NCBI GenBank assembly: GCA_029262055.1
Contig: JAJDAD010000012.1
Span: 1 to 64,000 of the forward strand
Reading direction: 5' to 3'
Length of the DNA stretch: 64,000 nt
From: Candidatus Zhuqueibacterota bacterium
GTDB lineage: Bacteria; Zhuqueibacterota; Zhuqueibacteria; Oceanimicrobiales; Oceanimicrobiaceae
Positions 24,764-34,330 of the stretch are shown here, in pieces (within the stretch, counting starts at the first letter, position 1; every line of letters starts with the position of its first letter). The notes beneath the pieces are model-generated. The model saw only the letters and a program-made list of their open reading frames with translations. It did no database searches and was not told where the DNA came from. A program made the position numbers and the translations under genes.

Positions 24764-25777
24764 ATGGTGGTTGTAATGGCCGGGAATGCAAGTGAAGAGA
24801 GCACGGCCAACGTTATTGGAAAACTGACGGAAATGAACTTTGACGTGCATCGTTCCACTGGCGTCAATCAAACGGTACTCGGCGCCGTTGGCGATAAGCG
24901 CGGTCTTGATCCAAGACTGATCGAGGTCATGCCCGGCGTTCAAAAAGTAGTGCGGGTGAGCGAGCCATACAAGCTGGCTAGCCGAACGGTGCAGCCCGAA
25001 GACACAGTCATTAAGGTAAAGGATGTGAGCATCGGCGGCGACAAGCTGGTGATGATGGCCGGTCCATGTTCCGTGGAGGGCCGCGATGAGATTCGCGAGA
25101 TCGCTGCTACTATTGCCAGAGCCGGTGCGAGCGTCTTGCGCGGCGGAGCGTACAAGCCAAGAACGTCTCCGTACAGTTTTCAGGGTTTGGGAGAAGAAGG
25201 ATTGAAATATCTGTCTGAAGCCGCGACCGAAAACGGCATGGTCAGCGTGTCGGAAGTGATGGAGAGCGGCCAAATACCGGCTCTACTCGAGCATGTCGAT
25301 ATCCTGCAGGTTGGCGCGCGCAACATGCAAAATTTTTCGCTTCTGCGGGAGCTTGGAAAAGTCAGGAAACCTGTTCTGCTCAAGCGGGGTCTGTCCGCCA
25401 CCATCGAGGAGTTGCTGATGGCCGCCGAATATATCATGGCCGGTGGCAATTTTGAAGTCATTCTTTGCGAACGCGGTATCAGGACTTTCGAAAAGTACAC
25501 CCGCAACACGCTTGATCTCTCGGCCATTCCCGTGGTCAAGAAGCTCAGTCACTTGCCGATCATCGCCGACCCCAGCCATGCTACCGGCCGCAGGGACAAA
25601 GTTGCGCCCATGGCCCGCGCCTCGATTGCCGCCGGTACCGATGGCCTGATGATAGAAGTGCATCAGCAACCGGAAATGGCCATGTCCGACGGGCCGCAAT
25701 CTCTTTACCCTGAGCAGTTTCAAAAATTGATGGGTGAGTTGGAAATTATCGCACAGGCTGTAGGCAAAAAATGGTAA
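24764..25777 (+). CDS. aroF: 3-deoxy-7-phosphoheptulonate (DAHP) synthase, type I-beta with N-terminal regulatory domain
   Basis: A 337-residue enzyme catalysing the first step of the shikimate pathway from PEP and erythrose 4-phosphate. The first 70 residues form the ferredoxin/ACT-like domain of the Thermotoga-type enzyme (MVVVMAGNASEES, NFDVHRSTGVNQTVLGAVGD), which gives Tyr/Phe feedback in characterised relatives. The catalytic barrel has MMAGPCSVEGRDEI, GGAYKPRTSPYSFQGLG, GARNMQNFSLL, PVLLKRGLSATIEE, CERGIRTFE and IADPSHATGRRDKV. ATG 24764 follows GGGAG by 7 nt; extending upstream to 24704 would overlap the mutase gene by 59 nt. The aroF symbol is generic, because naming within this class varies. 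Confidence 0.93.
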   Translation: MVVVMAGNASEESTANVIGKLTEMNFDVHRSTGVNQTVLGAVGDKRGLDPRLIEVMPGVQKVVRVSEPYKLASRTVQPEDTVIKVKDVSIGGDKLVMMAGPCSVEGRDEIREIAATIARAGASVLRGGAYKPRTSPYSFQGLGEEGLKYLSEAATENGMVSVSEVMESGQIPALLEHVDILQVGARNMQNFSLLRELGKVRKPVLLKRGLSATIEELLMAAEYIMAGGNFEVILCERGIRTFEKYTRNTLDLSAIPVVKKLSHLPIIADPSHATGRRDKVAPMARASIAAGTDGLMIEVHQQPEMAMSDGPQSLYPEQFQKLMGELEIIAQAVGKKW

Positions 25778-25811
25778 CCAAAGAAAGACAAGAACTACAC
25801 GCATTGCTCTT

Positions 25812-26909
25812 ATGAGGTTTAAGCGAATCGCAATTGTCGGCGTGGGGTTGCTAGGTGGTTCATTTGCCGCAACTTTGCGCCGCAAAGCTCCGGCGGTTTC
25901 AATCGTAGGTGTCGATTCCGAATCAGTGATTCGCAAGGCCCTTGAGCTTGATCTTGTGCACGAGGGATATTCACGCGAGGACGTAGGCAAGGCCACGGCA
26001 ACGGCGGACCTGATTCTGCTTGCCGCTCCGATTCATCAGATTATCGCGTTGTTACCGGCGATAAGCGGACAACTAAAGCCCGGAGCGCTGGTTACCGACG
26101 TCGGCAGCACCAAGACCGAAATCCTCGCTGCAGCAAACAGAGCGATGCCGAAGACTGCGTATTTTTTGGGAGGCCATCCCATGGCAGGTGCGGAACGCAG
26201 CGGGGTCGAGCAGGTTGATCCCCTGTTGTTCGAAAACGCCGTCTATGTCTTGTGCAACGAGGAACGTGTCCCCGCGGCGCTGGTAGATGATTTCGTCGAG
26301 TTGGTGGAGACGCTTGGCGCAAAGGCTGTATTTTTGGCCGCGGACCGGCATGATTCGATCGCCGCAGTCGTAAGTCACCTACCATATCTAATGGCAGTGA
26401 CACTCATGAATTATGCCGCCGGTCTAAACGAACAGGATTCTTCCTATTTGCGCCTTGCTGCCGGTGGATTTCGCAGCATGACGCGAGTCGCGTCCAGCCC
26501 GTTTGACATTTGGGAAAACATACTGCTGAGCAACCAGGCTAATGTGGTCAAGGCTATGGATGAATTCATAAACGGACTTACGGCAGTCAGGAACAAACTG
26601 GGCACAAACGATCTACGCAATAATTGTGACTCGGCCGCGAAAAAACGACTATCGATCCCCAGAGATACACGAGGGTTTCTGCGGCCACACCATGATTTGT
26701 ATGTCATCGTCGAAGACAAGGCAGGAGAGATCGCGACCATCGCCAACACGCTCGCCCGCGAGAACATCAACATCAAGGACATCGAAGTGGTCAAGGTGCG
26801 GGAAAATGAAGCCGGCACCATCCGCCTCGCTTTTGTGAAAGCGGAAGAGCGCGAACGTTCGTTGGAGTTGCTCGCTGCAGTGGGGTTTGAATCACGAATT
26901 AAGGACTAA
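25812..26909 (+). CDS. tyrA: Prephenate dehydrogenase with C-terminal ACT domain
   Basis: A 365-residue NAD-dependent enzyme of the tyrosine branch. A Rossmann N-terminus (IAIVGVGLLGGSFAATL) is followed by VTDVGSTKTEILAA and FLGGHPMAGAERSGVE, the substrate-site signature with the catalytic His. The helical dimerisation part holds VSHLPYLMAVTL and AAGGFRSMTRVASS. The last 75 residues form an ACT domain (LYVIVEDKAGEIATIANTLA, NINIKDIEVVKV), which suggests feedback by Tyr. It lies 34 nt after the DAHP synthase gene, the largest gap in the operon. No strong ribosome site is visible before the ATG. Confidence 0.94.
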   Translation: MRFKRIAIVGVGLLGGSFAATLRRKAPAVSIVGVDSESVIRKALELDLVHEGYSREDVGKATATADLILLAAPIHQIIALLPAISGQLKPGALVTDVGSTKTEILAAANRAMPKTAYFLGGHPMAGAERSGVEQVDPLLFENAVYVLCNEERVPAALVDDFVELVETLGAKAVFLAADRHDSIAAVVSHLPYLMAVTLMNYAAGLNEQDSSYLRLAAGGFRSMTRVASSPFDIWENILLSNQANVVKAMDEFINGLTAVRNKLGTNDLRNNCDSAAKKRLSIPRDTRGFLRPHHDLYVIVEDKAGEIATIANTLARENINIKDIEVVKVRENEAGTIRLAFVKAEERERSLELLAAVGFESRIKD

Positions 26910-26917
26910 GGAAGTTC

Positions 26918-28201
26918 ATGCATAAACTTATCGAACCTGGGAGCAGAGTGAGGGGGAGCATAAAACTGCCTGGGGATAAGTCCATTTCACATCGTGCGCT
27001 CATGTTTTCGGCGATTGCCAGCGGGACCGGCAGGATCGAGAACCTCAGCAATGGCATGGACGTGCACAGCACCATGGCATGCCTGGAACAGCTTGGCGTT
27101 AAGTTTGAGAAGGATGAGACCCAGGTTGTAGTACACGGCGTGGGACTGCGCGGCTTGCAAAAGCCCTCCCAAAAGCTCGACGTCGGTAACTCCGGCACAA
27201 CCATCCGGTTGCTTGCGGGCATTCTCGCCGGCCAGTCGTTCCAGAGTGTAATCACGGGTGACGAGTCTATCCGGACCCGTCCCATGCGGCGTATCATTGC
27301 GCCTCTCAGCGCAATGGGCGCGCAGGTAGTCGCCAGTCAGGATGAGTACGCTCCTCTGCAAATCCAGGGAAACCAGTTGCAGGGGATTCACTACCGGCTG
27401 CCGGTGGTCAGTGCGCAGGTAAAGTCCTGTATTCTTTTGGCAGGACTTTATGCCGACCGCCAGACGACCGTGGAGGAAATCGCGCCAACCAGAGACCACA
27501 CAGAGCTGATGTTGAGCAAGTTTGGCGCTTCGGTGCATAAGGAAGCTCTCAAGATCACGGTTCAGCCGGCGGAGACTTTGACGGCTCAGGACATATTCGT
27601 GCCCGGCGATCTTTCCTCAGCAGCGTTCTTCATCGCGGCTGCGACCCTGCTGCAGAACTCGGATCTCGTCATCCGGAATGTTGGAATCAACCCGACCCGC
27701 AAGGCTTTTCTGTCGCTGCTCTGCGATTTTGGCGCGGACCTGGAAATCATCAATGTCAGGACCGTTGACAACGAGCTAATGGCGGACTTGCATGTATGCT
27801 CTGCCCCGCTGCAGGCGATGTCAATCGGCGCAGACATCGTTAGCCAGGTCATCGACGAGATCCCCATTCTGGCGGTGATGGCCACACAGGCGACCGGCCG
27901 GACGGAAATCAGCGGCGCCGGCGAACTCAGGTTGAAAGAGTCGGACCGACTGAGGAGCATTGCGTTCAACCTGCAAAGGATGGGAGCTGAGATTGAAGAA
28001 AAGAAAGATGGTCTGGTCATTCAGGGACCCGTCAGGCTGAAAGCGGCTGAACTAGAGCCTTTCGGTGATCATCGAATCGGTCTTTCCTTTTCGATAGCGG
28101 CTCTCATTGCGGAAGGCGTTTCAAAGATAAAAAACAGCCAGTCCATCGACATCAGTTACCCTGATTTCTTTGACACCATGGACGAAATCGTCGAAAGATA
28201 G
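26918..28201 (+). CDS. aroA: 3-phosphoshikimate 1-carboxyvinyltransferase (EPSP synthase)
   Basis: A 427-residue enzyme joining PEP to shikimate 3-phosphate. Motifs are LPGDKSISHRALMFSAIA (Lys and Ser of the S3P site), LDVGNSGTTIRLLAGILAG, RPMRRIIAPL, LPVVSAQVKSCILLAGLYA, PGDLSSAAFFIAAATLL, IDEIPILAVMAT, LRLKESDRLRSIA and FGDHRIGLSFSIAAL. The NSGTT loop reads GNSGTTIR. AAGGAAG precedes the ATG. Spacing is 8 nt after tyrA and 5 nt before aroE. Confidence 0.96.
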   Translation: MHKLIEPGSRVRGSIKLPGDKSISHRALMFSAIASGTGRIENLSNGMDVHSTMACLEQLGVKFEKDETQVVVHGVGLRGLQKPSQKLDVGNSGTTIRLLAGILAGQSFQSVITGDESIRTRPMRRIIAPLSAMGAQVVASQDEYAPLQIQGNQLQGIHYRLPVVSAQVKSCILLAGLYADRQTTVEEIAPTRDHTELMLSKFGASVHKEALKITVQPAETLTAQDIFVPGDLSSAAFFIAAATLLQNSDLVIRNVGINPTRKAFLSLLCDFGADLEIINVRTVDNELMADLHVCSAPLQAMSIGADIVSQVIDEIPILAVMATQATGRTEISGAGELRLKESDRLRSIAFNLQRMGAEIEEKKDGLVIQGPVRLKAAELEPFGDHRIGLSFSIAALIAEGVSKIKNSQSIDISYPDFFDTMDEIVER

Positions 28202-28206
28202 ATCTC

Positions 28207-29070
28207 ATGCCTTTACGCTTTGCTGTCATTGGGCAGCCCATCGAGCACTCGTTAAGCCCTTACCTGCACAATTACCTGCTCCGTGAAATCGGTGAGGACG
28301 GCCAGTACGAACGGCGTGAGGTAGCTGGCGACGCGCTCACAGCTGCGTTGGCTCAGCTCAAAGGTCAGGGCTTCCGCGGCTTTAACATCACCATTCCACA
28401 TAAACAGGCGGTGTTGCCGCTGTTGCAGGAGGTCAGCGAACAGGCCCGGGTCATCGGCGCGGTCAATACGGTTTTGATCAATGAGAGCGGGCTCGCCGGG
28501 TTCAATACGGATCATTCAGGCTTCAGTGCCGCGCTCGCCCATCACAGTTATGTCCCGCAACAAGGCCTGGCGGCCGTACTCGGCGCAGGAGGAGCAGCCC
28601 GGGCGGTGATTTTCAGTTTGGCCGAAAGCGGCGCCCGGCGCATCGTCACATTCGGGCGGACTCATGAACGTGCCGTCCGCATGGCCGCGGAGCTGTCCGC
28701 TGCATTCCCGGACTGTGAGATCACCGCGGAATCATGGGACAACGGAACGATCATGCAGACCGTGCGCGGCGCAGACTTACTGGTAAACGCTACGCCCGTG
28801 GGCATGTGGCCGGCAGTTGCGGAAACGCCGTTACAAATAGATTTTTCCTGTTCACATCTTGTTGCCGCGGACTTGATTTATAATCCTCTACGAACTAACT
28901 TCCTGCTTGCTGCCGAAGCGCACGGCGCAAAGATAGTCGATGGCCTGGATATGTTTATTTTCCAGGGAACCGGGGCATTGAAAATTTGGCTTGGGAGAGA
29001 TTTTGACTTTGGCTTTCGGCAGTTGCGCGCACACCTAATCAAACAACTGGAAGAACATGGCAAACATTAA
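28207..29070 (+). CDS. aroE: Shikimate dehydrogenase
   Basis: A 287-residue NADP-dependent reductase of 3-dehydroshikimate. The N-terminal substrate domain has FAVIGQPIEHSLSPYLHNYL and GFNITIPHKQAVLPLL (catalytic Lys), then GAVNTV and GFNTDHSGFSAAL with the catalytic Asp. The cofactor domain has AVLGAGGAARAVIFSLAESG. The closing GLDMFIFQGTGALKIW is also typical. The protein is slightly longer than average (about 270). It overlaps aroC by 14 nt. Confidence 0.95.
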   Translation: MPLRFAVIGQPIEHSLSPYLHNYLLREIGEDGQYERREVAGDALTAALAQLKGQGFRGFNITIPHKQAVLPLLQEVSEQARVIGAVNTVLINESGLAGFNTDHSGFSAALAHHSYVPQQGLAAVLGAGGAARAVIFSLAESGARRIVTFGRTHERAVRMAAELSAAFPDCEITAESWDNGTIMQTVRGADLLVNATPVGMWPAVAETPLQIDFSCSHLVAADLIYNPLRTNFLLAAEAHGAKIVDGLDMFIFQGTGALKIWLGRDFDFGFRQLRAHLIKQLEEHGKH

Positions 29071-30250
29071 TTTTCTAACTGCGGGCGAATCGCACGGACA
29101 AGGGCTGGTAGGCGTGTTGGAAGGCGTTCCCGCCGGGCTTCCTATTTCTGAGGAGGAGATTCTGCACGACCTGCGGCGACGGCAAATGGGGCATGGCCGG
29201 GGCGGTCGCATGAAAATAGAAACAGACACTGCGCGGATTTTTTCCGGCGTGCGTTTTGGCAAAACCCTGGGTTCGCCGATTTCCCTGCTGATTGAAAACC
29301 GCGATTGGCAAAACTGGCAGAGCAAAATGTCAGTGGCGGAGATAGACGAAGCCCAACATGAGGTGGTGGTCCCCCGTCCGGGGCACGCCGACTATGCCGG
29401 GGCCATCAAGTATGATCACTCTGACATCCGAAACGTGCTTGAGCGGGCGAGTGCGCGCGAGACTGCAGCCCGCGTGGCAATCGGTGCAATCTTGCGAAAA
29501 TTTCTGGACGAATTATCCATCAAGGTCGTGAGCCACGTGCTTCAGATTCACACTGCGCGCAGCCCTTTTAGCGTGGCCGCCCTTGGCACAAACAGCAAAA
29601 CAGAGTTTGAGCTGGACCAGATCAACGAACTGGCAGATAAATCATCTGTGCGTTGTCTGGATTCCGAAGTCGGCGATGCGATGATTGCCCAAATCGATCG
29701 GGCGAAAGCAGACAGAGACACTGTGGGTGGGATTTTTGAGGTAGTTGCCTTAAACGTACCCATTGGTCTGGGCAGTCACGTGCACTGGGAGCGCAAACTG
29801 GACGCGCGCATCAGCCATGCTATGATGAGCATCCCTGCCATGAAGGGTGTCGAAATCGGCCTGGGTTTTGCGGCTGGCGGCATGCTTGGTTCGGAAGTGC
29901 ATGATCCTATTTACTACGACAAGGCCGCAGGTGGTTACCACCGCTCGAGGAACCATGCCGGTGGGCTGGAAGGCGGTATTACCAACGGCATGCCCGTGGT
30001 GGTGCGCGTGGCGATGAAGCCCATTTCAACGCTCCTGAAACCGCTTGATTCCGTCAATATGCAGACACTGGAGAAAACCGCCGCCCACATTGAACGCAGC
30101 GACGTGTGTGCCGTGCCCGCAGCATCGGTGATCGGAGAAGCGGTTTTGTGTCAGGTTCTCGCGGATGCCGTGCTGGAGAAGTTTGGCGGCGACTCCATGA
30201 CCGAAATCTCACAACGCTATGCAGACTGGCAGAAAACCTCCACCCGATAA
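29057..30250 (+). CDS. aroC: Chorismate synthase
   Basis: A 397-residue FMN-dependent enzyme that converts EPSP to chorismate. Signatures are FLTAGESHGQGLVGVLEGVP, RRQMGHGRGGRMKIE, VVPRPGHADYAGAIKY, RNVLERASARETAARVAIGA and GGYHRSRNHAGGLEGGITNG. The catalytic His in GESHG is present, and RPGHAD holds the second. It starts inside the end of aroE and its own end overlaps aroK by 32 nt. Confidence 0.96.
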   Translation: MANINFLTAGESHGQGLVGVLEGVPAGLPISEEEILHDLRRRQMGHGRGGRMKIETDTARIFSGVRFGKTLGSPISLLIENRDWQNWQSKMSVAEIDEAQHEVVVPRPGHADYAGAIKYDHSDIRNVLERASARETAARVAIGAILRKFLDELSIKVVSHVLQIHTARSPFSVAALGTNSKTEFELDQINELADKSSVRCLDSEVGDAMIAQIDRAKADRDTVGGIFEVVALNVPIGLGSHVHWERKLDARISHAMMSIPAMKGVEIGLGFAAGGMLGSEVHDPIYYDKAAGGYHRSRNHAGGLEGGITNGMPVVVRVAMKPISTLLKPLDSVNMQTLEKTAAHIERSDVCAVPAASVIGEAVLCQVLADAVLEKFGGDSMTEISQRYADWQKTSTR

Positions 30251-30767
30251 CCGGAATATCTATCTGGCAGGCTTCATGGGCGCCGGTAAAACGACTGTCG
30301 GGAAAAAACTGGCCAGGCTCACGGAACGTACGTTTACAGATACGGACGCTGAGATTGAAGCGCGAATAGGGAAAAGCACTGCCGACATTTTCCGGGATGA
30401 GGGCGAGGCGTCCTTTCGCCGGGTTGAGTCGGAGGTCGTGGCGCGGGTTTCCATGCTGTCGAATCTGGTAGTTGCCTTGGGCGGTGGCGCCATTTTGGCT
30501 AAGACAAACTGGGAGCGAATTTCTCAGACCGGGCACACTGTTTTTCTGGACTGGCCAGCCGACTGTCTGCTTGCGCGCATTTTGCACGGGGAAGGGCGGC
30601 CATTGGTCGAACAAGCACCCCTAACAGACCGTGCAGACCGCCTGCGACGATTATTGCAGGAAAGGCTGCCGTTTTACCAAAGATGTACCATTACAGTTAA
30701 GTGCGATGAAGCCATGACGCCGGAACAGATTAACCAACATATTCTGCAACAAATCGAAGAGCTATGA
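30219..30767 (+). CDS. aroK: Shikimate kinase
   Basis: A 182-residue nucleoside-monophosphate-kinase-fold enzyme. The P-loop is GFMGAGKTTVGKKLA, followed by the shikimate-binding FTDTDAEIEARIGKS (Asp), FRRVESEVV and VALGGGAI. The lid region holds ILHGEGRPLVEQ. The only in-frame ATG that keeps the first strand is 30219, deep inside the end of aroC and without a good ribosome site, so initiation is probably coupled to aroC translation. It overlaps the next gene by 4 nt. Confidence 0.93.
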   Translation: MQTGRKPPPDNRNIYLAGFMGAGKTTVGKKLARLTERTFTDTDAEIEARIGKSTADIFRDEGEASFRRVESEVVARVSMLSNLVVALGGGAILAKTNWERISQTGHTVFLDWPADCLLARILHGEGRPLVEQAPLTDRADRLRRLLQERLPFYQRCTITVKCDEAMTPEQINQHILQQIEEL

Positions 30768-31636
30768 TAGAAAAGATAATCGTTGTAAATGGTCCGAATC
30801 TCAATCTGTTGGGGGAGAGAGAACCCGAAATCTACGGCGCCCTGACTCTCGCCGAAATGGAAGCAAAGATACAGCAGTTTGCCGCGGATATGAACATCGA
30901 AACAAAGCTGTTTCAGTCTAATTCGGAAGGCGAAATCATCGATTTCATTCATGAACAGCGGAACTGGGCGAACGCATTGGTGATTAACCCGGCTGCCCTG
31001 ACTCATTACAGTTATGCGCTGCGCGACGCGGTCGCGGCTGTCAGCATGCCGACGGTTGAGGTCCACCTGTCAGACGTCGACAAGCGAGAGTCGTTCCGGA
31101 AGCACTCGGTTTTGACACAAGTCGTGGCCGGGCGTTTCAAAGGACTGGGTTTGCAGGGCTATCTTCGCGCCATCGAGTTTTTAGTAGGGCAGAGTGTCCA
31201 AGATGAATTGCGCGGCTGTATTGAGCGGAACGCTGGCAAAGACCAACTGCTGGTCGAGACTGCGAAACTGCTGAAGGCGCGTTTTCCCAAGTATGACTGG
31301 GTGGGGATTTACATGGTGGCGGGCACCGAGCTGGTGTTGCACAACTTTCTGGGGAAACCCACACCGCACGAGCGCATTGCCATCGGTGAGGGCATCTGCG
31401 GAGCTGCCGTTTCGGAGCGACACACAATTCTTGTTTCTGACGTAAAATCCGACCCGCGATATATTGCCTGCAGCATTGAAACCCGCTCTGAAATCGTTGT
31501 CCCCATCTTCTCAGAAGGCCAGATAATTGGCGAAATCGACATCGACAGCGACCAGCCGGATGCATTCCACAGCGGCGACCAGGAGTTCCTGGAGTCGTGC
31601 GCAGAGTTGCTGGGGCCACATCTTTCCGGTGCGTGA
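30764..31636 (+). CDS. aroQ: Type II 3-dehydroquinate dehydratase fused to a GAF domain (fRMsr-like)
   Basis: A 290-residue two-domain protein; the normal enzyme has about 145 residues. Residues 1-143 are a complete type II dehydroquinase with NGPNLNLLGEREPEIYG (Tyr24), QSNSEGEIIDFIHE, INPAALTHYSYALRDA (Asn75, His81), VEVHLSD (His101) and FRKHS (Arg112). Residues 144-290 form a GAF domain of free-methionine-(R)-sulfoxide reductase type: YDWVGIYMV, IGEGICGAAVSE (Cys212), YIACSIETRSEIVVPI (Cys236) and IIGEIDIDSD. Compared from memory with E. coli MsrC, the two later cysteines are kept and the first (IAC before the GxGVCG loop) is missing. No stop or frameshift separates the domains. This is the last gene of the supraoperon. 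Whether the GAF part is catalytic or regulatory is unknown. Confidence 0.88.
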   Translation: MIEKIIVVNGPNLNLLGEREPEIYGALTLAEMEAKIQQFAADMNIETKLFQSNSEGEIIDFIHEQRNWANALVINPAALTHYSYALRDAVAAVSMPTVEVHLSDVDKRESFRKHSVLTQVVAGRFKGLGLQGYLRAIEFLVGQSVQDELRGCIERNAGKDQLLVETAKLLKARFPKYDWVGIYMVAGTELVLHNFLGKPTPHERIAIGEGICGAAVSERHTILVSDVKSDPRYIACSIETRSEIVVPIFSEGQIIGEIDIDSDQPDAFHSGDQEFLESCAELLGPHLSGA

Positions 31637-31794
31637 TACACTGCCAGCTTCATTTTTCGTCTGCATCACCTTGACTGATTGTTTCCTCGACCGTTAATAC
31701 TCACGAGCACCACCGTGCCGGTTTTTACAGGGCCGGAACAGGGACTTTTGCAAACAAAATAGTCGAGAAGGTTGTTAAATAACTGGAACGATAG

Positions 31795-31825
31795 TTGCGA
31801 ATTTATCACCCTTTTTTGTAAATTC
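31795..31825 (+). promoter_or_regulatory. Candidate lon promoter with overlapping inverted repeat
   Basis: TTGCGA (31795-31800), an 18-nt spacer and TAAATT (31819-31824) could be a promoter 28 nt before the chosen lon start. Overlapping it is a perfect inverted repeat, GAATTTA (31799-31805) - 13 nt - TAAATTC (31819-31825). It differs from the CIRCE heat-shock element. The repeat is seen directly; an operator role is inference. Confidence 0.35.
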
Positions 31826-31852
31826 ACGTATTCTAACCAATACGGTTCTGCA

Positions 31853-34270
31853 ATGATATCACCCCAGAATTATCTCGACGATAGCATGGGTAGTGAATCG
31901 CCTGAGGTCGAGTCCCCAGACGAAAACGACGATCGGACCAGCGTCAACCTGGATATTCCGCAAGTACTGCCGATTCTTCCGCTCAGAAACACCGTCGTCT
32001 TTCCGCATCAAGTAATTCCCATATCGGTCGGCAGGGACAAATCGCTGAAACTGGTCGATGAAGCCTTGTCAGATACGAAATTGGTCCAATTGGTGGCGCA
32101 AAAAGATGGCAAACTTGAGGAGCCAACGCCAAAAGATCTCTATCGATGGGGAACCATCGCGTCCGTCATGAAAGTGTTCAAGATGCCGGACGGAACGCAA
32201 AGTGTTATGGTTCAGGGCCTCAAACGCGCACGAGTAGCCGAATTTACCCAGACCGACCCGTTTCTTAAGGGCCTAGTGCAGGTGCGCGAGGAGTTGAAAG
32301 CGGAGGGGGTCGACATTGAGGCGCGCGTCTCTAACGTCAAAACTCTGTTTGAAAAAATCGTTAGCTTAGCCCCGTATCTGACTCCGGAACACGCAATGCT
32401 GGTTGTCAATACCGACTCCCCTGGCCGCCTGTGCGATATCGTCACCTGGAACCTGAATATCGCAAACCCTGACAAGCAGCAGGTTCTGGAATTAATCGAC
32501 GTCAAGGAGCGACTTGAAAAATTAAACTTCCTGCTCGCCAAAGAATTGCAGATCCTTGAACTTGGCAGCAAAATACAGTCCGAGGTGCAGGGTGAGATAA
32601 ACAAGACTCAGCGTGAGTACTATCTGCGGGAGCAGCTAAAAGCAATTCGAAAAGAGTTGGGCGAGGCCGAGGATGAACGCGCAGTCGAAGTCGAAGAACT
32701 GAGAGAAAAAATCAAATCCGCGAAGATGTCTGAGGAGGCCAATAAGGTCGCGCTAAAAGAACTGGACCGGCTGGCAAAAATGCCGCCGGCCGCTGCCGAG
32801 TACACGGTTTCGCGGACCTATCTCGACTGGTTGATCGACTTGCCGTGGAAGGTGGGCACTGAAGACAATCTTGACGTCAAAGCAGCGCATAAAGTCCTGA
32901 ACGAAGACCACTATGACCTGGAGAAAATAAAGAAGCGTATCCTGGAGTATCTGGCCGTTCGCAAGCTCAAGAAGGACATGAAGGGCCCCATTCTCTGTTT
33001 CGTCGGTCCTCCGGGCGTAGGCAAGACTTCGCTTGGCAAGTCGATCGCCCGGGCGCTGGGTAGAAAGTTCCTGCGGATTTCCGTCGGTGGTGTCCGTGAC
33101 GAAGCGGAGATCCGAGGACACCGCCGTACCTACATTGGCGCGTTGCCGGGCCGCATCATCCAGGGACTGAAGAAAGCCAACTCGAACAACCCGGTTTTTA
33201 TGCTTGATGAAATCGACAAAATCGGACAGGATTTCCGCGGCGATCCTTCTTCAGCGCTCTTGGAAGTTCTGGATCCGGAACAAAACTTTGATTTCTCGGA
33301 TCACTATCTGGAAGTGCCTTTCGACCTTTCAAAGGTGATGTTCATTGCGACCGCCAACCTTGCCGACCCTATTATCCCGGCGCTCAGAGACCGGATGGAG
33401 CTCATCGAGCTGCCAGGCTACACCGAGCAGGAAAAAACTCAGATTGCCGAAAGGTATCTGATCCCGAAGCAGCGCAATGAACACGGACTTAGCGAAGAAC
33501 AAATATCCTTCGAGAAGGATGCGATACAGGAAATAATCCGGCATTACACTAAAGAAGCCGGAGTCCGTAACCTCGAGCGGGAGATTGCTTCGGTTTGCCG
33601 GGGCGTGGCGAAAGAGATCGTCGAGGGGAAAGTCGAGGCGAGCCGGATTTCGCCGGAATCGCTGGCCGGGTATCTTGGCGCGATAAAGTTTTTCTCACAG
33701 GTTGCCGAGCGCACTTCGCGGCCCGGCGTTGCCACGGGATTGGCCTGGACTGCCTCCGGCGGAGACATTCTTTTCATCGAAGCCACAAAAATGCCCGGCA
33801 CCGGGCAACTGATCCTGACAGGGTCACTGGGAGATGTAATGAAAGAGTCGGCGCGAGCAGCGTTGAGTCATTTGCGCTCCGAAGCCACCGCACTCAAGAT
33901 TTCGAATGACCTGTTCAAGAAACACGACATCCACATACATGTCCCTGCCGGGGCAATCCCCAAAGACGGGCCCTCCGCAGGGATTACAATCTACACGGCT
34001 CTTTTTTCTCTGTTAAAGAATCAACTGGTCAAAAGCGATCTCGCGATGACCGGTGAGATCACTTTGCGCGGTCTGGTTCTACCGATCGGCGGGGTCAAGG
34101 AGAAGGTTCTGGCTGCGCATCGGGCCGGAATAGAAAAAGTCATCCTGCCGGAGAAGAACCGGACTGATTATGACGAGATTCCTGAGGCTGTCCGAGACGA
34201 TTTGGAAATCGTTTTTGTCAGAGATGTAAGTGACGTCATGAAAACGGCTTTGATGACTCATGTGGAATGA
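31853..34270 (+). CDS. lon: ATP-dependent Lon protease
   Basis: An 805-residue cytosolic AAA+ serine protease for misfolded and regulatory proteins. The N-terminal substrate domain starts at about residue 40 ([19 protein letters not shown]) and is followed by a coiled-coil stretch. The ATPase module has Walker [16 protein letters not shown] and Walker [12 protein letters not shown]. The C-terminal protease has the Ser-Lys dyad, Ser708 in [10 protein letters not shown] and Lys751 in [11 protein letters not shown], at the usual 43-residue spacing. ATG 31853 is preferred because the upstream extension to 31772 runs through promoter-like sequence and is not Lon-like. The ribosome site before it is weak. 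The gene stands alone after the aromatic operon. Confidence 0.95.
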   Translation: MISPQNYLDDSMGSESPEVESPDENDDRTSVNLDIPQVLPILPLRNTVVFPHQVIPISVGRDKSLKLVDEALSDTKLVQLVAQKDGKLEEPTPKDLYRWGTIASVMKVFKMPDGTQSVMVQGLKRARVAEFTQTDPFLKGLVQVREELKAEGVDIEARVSNVKTLFEKIVSLAPYLTPEHAMLVVNTDSPGRLCDIVTWNLNIANPDKQQVLELIDVKERLEKLNFLLAKELQILELGSKIQSEVQGEINKTQREYYLREQLKAIRKELGEAEDERAVEVEELREKIKSAKMSEEANKVALKELDRLAKMPPAAAEYTVSRTYLDWLIDLPWKVGTEDNLDVKAAHKVLNEDHYDLEKIKKRILEYLAVRKLKKDMKGPILCFVGPPGVGKTSLGKSIARALGRKFLRISVGGVRDEAEIRGHRRTYIGALPGRIIQGLKKANSNNPVFMLDEIDKIGQDFRGDPSSALLEVLDPEQNFDFSDHYLEVPFDLSKVMFIATANLADPIIPALRDRMELIELPGYTEQEKTQIAERYLIPKQRNEHGLSEEQISFEKDAIQEIIRHYTKEAGVRNLEREIASVCRGVAKEIVEGKVEASRISPESLAGYLGAIKFFSQVAERTSRPGVATGLAWTASGGDILFIEATKMPGTGQLILTGSLGDVMKESARAALSHLRSEATALKISNDLFKKHDIHIHVPAGAIPKDGPSAGITIYTALFSLLKNQLVKSDLAMTGEITLRGLVLPIGGVKEKVLAAHRAGIEKVILPEKNRTDYDEIPEAVRDDLEIVFVRDVSDVMKTALMTHVE

Positions 34271-34330
34271 TTTGTATCAATCAGGTGTGGTTGGCTCAGG
34301 TCAGTACATTTTCGGAGCCAGTTGCGAAAA

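Noticed and set aside
31637-31770. Terminator after aroQ
   Set aside because: Only short GC stems with displaced T-runs are seen (a 4-bp GCAC/GTGC stem near a TTTTT), which is too weak to call.
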